Source: Gordius sp. MW1 (Eukaryota; Nematomorpha; Gordioida; Gordea; Gordiidae). Taken from it: a stretch of 64,000 nt of DNA. The notes under the pieces were generated by a model. It was not told the DNA's origin. It worked only from the letters and a program-made list of their open reading frames with translations, and made no database searches. Position 1 is the first letter of the stretch, and each line of letters starts with the position of its first letter. The translations under genes and the position numbers were made by a program. Below, in pieces: positions 57,298-64,000 of the stretch. The DNA lies in NCBI GenBank assembly GCA_964036665.1, contig OZ038526.1, positions 37,014,001 through 37,078,000 of the forward strand, in the 5' to 3' direction.

Positions 57298-57875
57298 ATT
57301 GTAACATATCGTGTTTATATACATTTAGAGAAGAAGAAAAATAAAAAAAATAAAAAAAGAAGAAAAAAAAGAAACATAAAAAAAGAAGAAAAAGAAAAAA
57401 AGAAAAAAAAGAAAAATAAAAAAGAAGAAAAAGAAAAAAAATAGAAGAAGAAAAAGAAGAAAAAAATAAACATAAAAAAAGAATAAAAAGAAAAAAAAAG
57501 AAGAAAAATAAAAAAAGAAAAAAAAAGAAAAAAAAAAGAAAAATAAGAAAAAGAAGAAATATAAAAAAAAGAAAAAAAAGAAAAAAATGAAAAAAAGACA
57601 AATAAAAAAAAAGAAGAAAAAAGAAGAAAAAAAAAGAAAAAAAATAAAAGAAAAAAAGGAGAAGAAAAAAAAGAAGAAGTAAAAGAAAAAAAGGAGAAAA
57701 AGAAAAAAAAAGAAAAAAAAAAGAAAGATAAAAAAATAAAAATAAAAAGAAGAAAAGGTAGAAACAAAATAAAAATAAAAAGAAGAAGAAAAAAAGAAGA
57801 AGAAAAAAAGAAGAAGAAAAAAAAGAAAAATCTCTAAATGTAAGTAGGATATGTTACAATTCAGTTACGTTTTGG
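57298..57875. repeat. Polypurine AAGAAAA tract flanked by inverted repeats, in a TSSK intron
   Basis: About 500 bases of A with scattered G (57332-57832), bounded on the left by ATTGTAACATATC ... ACATTTAGAGA and on the right by TCTCTAAATGT ... GATATGTTACAAT. The flanks are near-perfect inverted repeats of about 35 bases. This looks like a foldback element whose centre became a microsatellite. Confidence 0.75.
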
Positions 57876-57909
57876 GCTATATTAAGGTAAGTATGGCTAG
57901 TAACCATAC

Positions 57910-57992
57910 CTTCGTAGTATCGCGCAAATCCAAAATCCGATATTTTGATACTGTTATTGACGTCCAACAACAAATTTTCACACTTCAAGTCC
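57910..57992 (-). CDS. TSSK: TSSK exon (catalytic loop to DFG)
   Basis: Translates as DLKCENLLLDVNNSIKISDF then GFARYYE. The HRDLKCEN catalytic loop (the HR is in the previous exon) and DFG are intact, so catalysis is predicted. 83 bases; too short for an ordinary ORF list. Confidence 0.92.
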
Positions 57993-58044
57993 CTAAGATA
58001 TAATAATGGCACAAAGATAAAATAATTATAGATTTAGATTTTAC

Positions 58045-58193
58045 CTATGAACTATATTATTTTGGTGTAGGTATGAAATGCCGTTCGTCAGTTCTAGAAA
58101 CATGCGCCTGGCCCGTCTTTCATCGAGCGCACCCTTGAGTTTTATGTATTGTAATAAATCTCCGTGACCAGCCAATTCCATTGCCACATAAAT
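58045..58193 (-). CDS. TSSK: TSSK exon (hinge and helices D-E)
   Basis: Reads IYVAMELAGHGDLLQYIKLK, then GALDERRARRMFLELTNG and LHQNNIVHR. The pattern MELA..GDLL.(Y/F)IK..GAL matches TSSK1/2. Starts at acceptor TTTACAG in phase 0; the preceding exon is not located. Confidence 0.92.
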
Positions 58194-58546
58194 CTGTAAA
58201 ATGAAAAGGAAGAGTTTTCAAAGCAAGGAGCATTAAGCCAAATCATGTATTAGTCGCGTCATTATTGAAGTTTAAATCGAAATACTAACGCTCAAGGAAC
58301 TGCTAATATATAAATTTTGTAAAATGTAATGAATAATATAATGTGACGAAGTATCAATACCAATCACCAAATCATTACGTGTCTTATAACAAATAGGTAT
58401 AAAATGCGACATTGATTGTTATGTAATATTGCAAAAAAATATTACAACAAATACATTTTAAATATTAAATACTGTACTGGTTTTTTATAATTACAATTTA
58501 TTTTGAAATATCTTCATTTCATAAGTCTTAATACTATGGTTCTATG

Positions 58547-58699
58547 CATGGGCGTAGCCAGTATTGGAATTAGAGGAGGCAATAATGATTTAGGGAGGGG
58601 CAAAATGATCATTTTTTGAAATACTAGCCATAATTTTAATAAATGTAAACAAAATCATAGATTTAGAAGGGGGCAGGAGCCCCCCTAGCTACGTTCATG
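58547..58699. mobile_element. CATGGGCG-family MITE with target duplication
   Basis: Ends CATGGGCGTAGCCAG and CTAGCTACGTTCATG. Flanks GTTCTATG and GTTCTAAT (two mismatches). Lies just upstream of the first resolved TSSK exon. Confidence 0.78.
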
Positions 58700-60253
58700 G
58701 TTCTAATTTACATTTTAATTAAATATGTGTAGGTATTAACTGTGCTTGAAAAGCCCAATCAATCAATTAAATAGGTTGTAGTGCTTCAATTAATACCATC
58801 ATATACAATGTAATGGATTTTACGGATAAAATTTAGATACCGTTTAATCTATAGTTCGGCTCCTCTACCTGCCTAAAACAATAATGCGCACCGCTACTTA
58901 GCTGAATGGACGTAGCCAGGAGGTGGCAGGCAGGGAAGGGTGGCTGCCCCCTGTAAATTCAAGAAATTTTCAAAGCTTATTATAATTATGATTAAATTAC
59001 TAATCATTTTGCCCCTCCCTAAGTCATTATTGCCCCCCACCCTTAATCCAATTTTGGCTATGCTTATGCAACGCTACATTATTAAAATTCTTAATTTTTG
59101 TAGTATAATTCTGAAAAAAGACGTGTGGGCTTTTTGCCAAATTCCAAATGCATCCCATTAATGGGTTTAGATAATTTTGTAGTTATAGTAGCGCTGTGTC
59201 GCTCATTGTTAACTTATAAAATTTTGCCCATGTAATAAATTTTTTAGACATTCATAATTGATTAATTAACTTGCTAGAGATTTAATGGATTTAAAAAGCT
59301 AAACTTTTAATTAGTAATTTAATTTCTCATAATTCAGGCCTTCAAGACATTTACAAAAAGTGTATATACATTAAAATCTCTGTAAAGACATATTATTTTC
59401 AATTAAATTCAAAAATACTTAAGTAATAATACACATTTGTTAGACTTTTTGATAAGTTATGCTAATTGTGTTATAAACAATTTTCGCTCACATTCATACT
59501 TTTGGTACAAATATGGAATTTTTAGTAATATTAATCTGCGCAGCAAAATCCGATATTAAGACACGCCCTTGAAATAATATTTAGAACATTTAAAATAATC
59601 GTTAGTATATATTTCTATAAATAAGCATTGCCTATGAAGCAAGCATGGGCGTAGCCAGGTTTTGGATTAAAGGGGGAGGGGCAAAACGTTTAAAAGTTCA
59701 ATCAGGGGGGGGTGCCAAAACCTAAATTTATTTAATTTTTAAGGGTTTCTGCATTGAAAAATTTTTTTTTCATCATTTGGGGGGGGGAAAATAATCTCAT
59801 ATTATGTCTAGACTTAAATAATCGTTTGCAACACAATTATAAAATTATTTATTACACATAATATTATTGCACGATGAGTTAAATCCATTTGTCTAAGGGA
59901 ATGTAAGCGTATTGCACATCGGACTGAGCTTTAAAATAAAATGTAAATTGCCGTAGTCAGAATAATATAACATGAAAGGGGAAGCGAGGTTATAATTTAA
60001 GGAAAGGGTAAAATAATTAATTTTTGTATTTTTAAAACATAGTTTTGTTATAATTCTATAATAATTTTAAATTCAAAGTCTTTGCCGCTCAATTTTGCTA
60101 AGGAGATGTGTCACTCTCTTGTTTAAAATCACTTCCAACCTCCGCCATTTTATCATTTAGGGGGGGGGGTGGACTTGTTGTATCGTCTGAATTTAGGTAA
60201 GGAATTGTAAATGAATAATATCCGTAATTTTTGTCAGCGTAATTGTAACCTAG
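58700..60253. other. AT-rich DNA with two MITE remnants
   Basis: About 58908-59068 (GGACGTAGCCAGGAGG to TTGGCTATGCTTATG) and a left half at 59645-59790 (CATGGGCGTAGCCAGG). I looked here on the minus strand for the TSSK N-lobe and did not find it. Confidence 0.45.
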
Positions 60254-60316
60254 TCAACGGGGATCGAATGGTTTCACATATTTCTTTTGTCGCGCTCTGG
60301 AATTTTGGAACCATAC
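60254..60316 (-). CDS. Awh: LIM-homeobox gene (Arrowhead/Lhx6/8 type), last coding exon
   Basis: After an acceptor (TTGATATAG) the frame reads VWFQNSRARQKKYVKPFDPR and stops (TGA at 60256-60254). VWFQN.RA..KK is homeodomain recognition helix 3, and SRARQKK is characteristic of Arrowhead, with CRARHKK in vertebrate Lhx6/8. The intron position just before VWFQN is the conserved one in LIM-homeobox genes. The rest of the homeodomain and LIM domains are not in the window. The tail after the homeodomain is only a few residues, shorter than I would expect, so the stop may be bypassed by an alternative donor. DNA-binding regulator, nuclear. Confidence 0.75.
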   Translation of the reverse strand, partial: VWFQNSRARQKKYVKPFDPR

Positions 60317-60734
60317 CTATATCAAAAATAAAAAAATTTTATATAATCCCATAGCTTCTGCTCTCATTTCATTGCAAAAGAATTTTAATTAAATGACATA
60401 ACATTTTGGTCTTCAGAGAAGCAGATGTTGATAGGTAGCATAGTTGTGATTTAATTGTTTTTGTTACTAATTTTATAAATCTTATCTTTAAAAACTTTGC
60501 ATAACAAAGTCCGCGGCAAAGGCTTGGAAAAAGGATGGAATTTAAGCAACAAGACTTACAAATTGAAGACTTTAATTGGAAAAATGGCTTAAATGGAGTT
60601 TAATTTAATTTCGACCAAAATATATTACTTATTACACTTGTTATTTTGTGGTTATATGTTAAAATAAAATGTATAAACTCAATTTTAAGGACATATTTCT
60701 TGCCTGGCATAATTACGATAAAGCCTTTAAAGAT

Positions 60735-61857
60735 GCAATTTATGGGCTCACTTTCCATTTTCCGAAGTAACGCACCGAACGTGTAACGCACCTTCGTGTA
60801 ACGCGCCGAACGTGTAACGAATCTTCATTTAACGCCGAACGTGTAACGCACCGTCATGTCACGCTCTGAGCGCTTATGCCTCTCTAGATATGGTTTTTGC
60901 TAGGGCGTATGTTTAATTGCTATGCAATTTATGATTTTTTTTTAAATTACTATTTAATACCAGTGACGTTTTTTTAGCTTAACATTTTTATATTAATAAA
61001 TTGTTCCTGTTAATACCATTGACATTTATTTAGCCTAACATTGATTGTTTATGTTACTAGCATTAATAAATTGTTCCTGTTAATTTATACCATTGACGTT
61101 TTTTTGGGCTGACATTGATTGTTTATGTCACTACCATTGATAATATTCCGTTTTTTTTGACTCTTATGATTGTTTATGTCACTACCATTGATAATATTCC
61201 GTTTTTTTTGACTCTTATGATTGTTCCTGTTACTACCATTGACAATATGACTTTTTGGCCGTCCGCTGGCTACTGACCAATGAAAAAAAATGACCAGTGT
61301 CCGAAAGTGTGAAGCGAAATTTTTTCCCCGTTTTTTTTTGACTTTTATGATTGTTCCTGTTACTACCATTGATAACATAACTTTTTGGCCATCCATACCA
61401 TTGACATTTATTTAGCCTAACATTGATTGTTTATGTTACTAGCATTAATAAATTGTTCCTGTTAATTTATACCATTGACGTTTTTTTGGGCTGACAATGA
61501 TTGTTTATGTCACTACCATTGATAATATTCCGTTTTTTTGACTCTTATGATTGTTTATGTCACTACCATTGATAATATTCCGTTTTTTTTGACTCTTATG
61601 ATTGTTCCTGTTACTACCATTGATAATATAACTTTTTGGCCGTCCGCTGGCTACTGACCAATGAAAAAAATGACCATTTGGCCAATGTGTGAAGCGAATT
61701 TTTTTTTCCGTTTTTTTTTGACTCTTATGATTGTTCCTGTTACTACCATTGATAATATGACTTTTTGGCCGTCCGCTGGCTACTGACCAATAAAAAAAAT
61801 GACCATTTGGCCAAAGTGTGAAGCGAAATTTTTTTTCCGTTTTTTTTGACTCTTATG
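60735..61857 (-). mobile_element. Composite CCAAT-hairpin repeat element, reverse-oriented copy
   Basis: Starts with the inverted terminal module (ATGCAATTTATGGGCTCAC) and a tandem repeat with CGAACGTGTAACGCACC (60768-60862). It repeats ATTGCTATGCAATTTATG at 60918, then runs into inverted hairpin units (TGACCAATGAAAAAAATGAC) at about 61275, 61655 and 61790. The array is cut at 61857 by a hAT element. Confidence 0.65.
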
Positions 61858-64000
61858 CAGAGCTGTTAAGTAACTAGTTGCATGTAACTAGTTCCTGGAA
61901 CCAGTTCCTTTTCTTCAGTAAAGTAACGTAACTAGTTACTTTTACTTCAGAGTAACTGTAACTGTAGTTAGTTACATTATTTCAGTAACTGTGTAACTAA
62001 AGTTACAGTTACTTTTTATTAAATTGTTTCAAATTAAATATCAAAATTACACGTCTAGTTTGTGTTAATCACTTTAAATTTAAATTTTCTTTGTGGATCA
62101 AATTTGAATTTCGAATAGATAGTCCATCCTATCAGTAAATTATTACTATTATTTAAAATATTATTTTAGAACATTGTATTCATATCTGCAAAGTTTAAAA
62201 CTAAAAAACTATAATAACTGACAAATTCAAAATTTTGATTAAAAAGTTTATATATTATTTATTTGCAGGTAAAAAATGTAATATTTTGTAATTATTTCGG
62301 CCATCTAAATTAACATTTAATAAATTTTAATTTATTATCTCCTATCAACTGGTTTGTAAAAATACCTTTTTTTATACATGTGCGAAAGAGATTTTTATCA
62401 ACATAAAGAATCTTATAATTATTGCCCAACCTCTAAATTTAAATTTTGATCATTTGGCCATTTGATAAACTACTTATAATAAAAAAATTATGATGGTTAT
62501 TAAATTAATAATTCAAATCTATTATTTAGTCTAAATTAGCATTTATATCTGCAAAGATTTTGAACGAAAAAATTAAAAAATATAGGTGCAAAACTTTTAG
62601 ATATGATATATTTATTAGCAGGTAAAACTTTGACTAATAGTTTAATGTAAGGTTTGGTATTTAGATTTTGGCCATTCATAAATTATGTTATTAATAATTA
62701 TTGATTTCTTTCAATTTTTTGATAAAAAATAGCCCATCTTTATATAACATATGCAAAAGAGATTTTCATCACCTATAGTATTATATGATTTTGGATGAAT
62801 CAAAATATCTAAATTTTGGTAATTAAGCCATTGGATAAATTAGCGATAATATATTACAATATTAATGAAGGTTATTGAAATTATAATATTTTTTTATTAT
62901 CTAGCTTGTATTATTTTTTGACATGGAACAAGAGAAAACTCCCTTGCCCCTTTTTGTGATTATTTTTTGTTAGAGAAAGAAAAGAAAATTGTGCAGCCCT
63001 AAAGTAAATAAATATCAGCTCCTTTAAATACCACTACAAATTTATGGAAGCACATAAAAGTAACTATTTAAACCTTACTTCCGCCATTATTTTTTTTATC
63101 TTAATTAAGAAACAATATAAAGATTATTATTATTGTTTCTGAATAAAATTTTAATTATTATATTACAAATAAAAATAAAGATGCTGTAGTTTCAGATGTC
63201 CACCATGAGGGACTAAAGAATATGCAAGAGTTGTTAAATTATTAAGCATAAAACCATTGAACTGCCTTGTGCAGTGAGATGGACAAGTAAATTAAAATCG
63301 ATGATGGGACTTTTGCATAATTATTCTGCAATATCTAATTATCTTAAAAATTTAGAAAGGACAAAAGACATGGCTAGCCAATGGGATTTTACATAACCTT
63401 TTTGTCTTTTGATATAATTCTAATTTTAATAATATTTCAATATATTTTTGAAATTGTTCAAAAAGTTCAGAACGAGTTTCAAAGCCCAACTATTTATTTA
63501 ATAAATGCAATTACAACGGTTAATAGACTAATATTAACTTTAAATGATATTAGAAATGAGGACCACTATCCAATTCTTTATAATAAGGCAAAAGATTTAG
63601 CTGGAATTTTTGATTTATTACCTTCTTAACGTATTAAAAAACCCAAAAAGTATGACACATTTTACTTTTTTGAATTTACTAATTCATTAATTGATTTCAA
63701 AATTGATTTATATTATTCAATCATCGATAGAATAATAGCAGAATAAACATAAGATTTTCGGAAATTATTTGTAATTTATATAACTCCTTAGAAGGTTTAA
63801 ACCCTTCATCCCCCTTTTTTGCGATAAATCTCTTTTCTCAAAAATAATTAACCATTATGAATTAAAACTGGAAGACGGCGAAATAAAAATGACAAAATTT
63901 TTTGTAACACATTATAAATCTTTATCTTCAAATAAAATAAAATGCAATGATATTTTTTCACTTATTAAAATTTTGCCCCCAATAGTGTTTCCAAATTTTA
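61858..64000 (+). mobile_element. hAT DNA transposon, left end and decayed transposase
   Basis: Begins CAGAGCTGTTAAGTAACTAG and continues with many AGTAACTAGTTAC/GTAACTGTAACT words (61858-62020), the subterminal transposase-binding layout of hAT elements. It interrupts the hairpin array directly after CTCTTATG. A degenerate transposase follows from about 63250. The right end is outside the window. Confidence 0.75.
63255..63629 (+). pseudogene. hAT-family transposase fragment
   Basis: One frame (63262 onward) reads PCAVRWTSKLKSMMGLLHNY and SAISNYLKNLERTKD, matching the RW..RL..L..LL.NY..I pattern of hAT/ZMYM1-like transposases. After a stop, the frame at 63381-63629 reads IFQYIFEIVQKVQNEFQSPT and YNKAKDLAGIF, also typical. 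AT-rich, shifted and stopped, so not functional. Confidence 0.6.

Noticed and set aside
57296-57767. Phe/Ser/Leu-rich frames on the minus strand
   Set aside because: They come from the polypurine tract and are not proteins.

Overview
This is an AT-rich animal (metazoan) genomic window made of spliced genes with short GT-AG introns set in a very dense field of transposable elements. There are no operons, ribosome-binding sites or other prokaryotic signals. The conserved exons (excitatory amino-acid transporter, testis-specific serine kinase, Arrowhead/Lhx6/8-type LIM homeodomain, Dicer RNase III) and the transposon types fit an invertebrate, most likely an arthropod. The species cannot be named from the sequence.

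Left part (1-9.6 kb): a glutamate/aspartate transporter gene on the minus strand. I resolved eight exons between 7524 and 1612 with fully consistent splice phases, giving about 520 residues. Its 5' exon was not found. Its introns carry several small transposons. Next (9.6-13.3 kb, minus) is an intact 936-codon non-LTR retrotransposon reading frame. It has reverse transcriptase, a CCHC zinc knuckle and a C-terminal restriction-like endonuclease (R2-like layout). The A-rich region upstream of it has a tandem structure. Truncated relatives lie at 7.64, 22.4 and 55.5-56.3 kb.

Middle (13.3-46 kb): essentially gene-free. It holds hAT-like MITEs of at least four families with 8-bp target duplications, a decayed Ty3/gypsy integrase plus 3' LTR (16.3-17.7 kb), an 894-bp hAT-like element (27.06-27.95 kb), a complete non-autonomous Helitron (35.81-37.39 kb), and a broken Tyr/Gly-repeat coding fragment split by a MITE (33.7-34.8 kb). 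It also holds a composite repeat family at 31.8-33.1, 39.1-40.0, 42.3-43.5 and 43.7-45.4 kb, with further copies at 51.8 and 60.7-61.9 kb. That family is built from tandem CCAAT/ATTGG hairpin units, a tRNA-like B-box module and a palindromic terminal module.

Right part (46-64 kb): broken copies of a second LINE (46.4-47.6 kb plus, 54.1-54.6 kb minus), one GC-rich unrecognised exon (48774-48986), a 251-unit TTC array next to a stranded Dicer RNase IIIb exon fragment, four exons of a TSSK-type kinase on the minus strand (56464-58193), the last coding exon of a LIM-homeobox gene (60254-60316, minus), and a hAT transposon with a decayed transposase running off the right edge (61858 onward).

The host genes do not form a pathway. 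Most of the recent history visible here is transposon activity: nested insertions, exons split or stranded by elements, and microsatellite growth. Long stretches hold only AT-rich sequence in which I see nothing.
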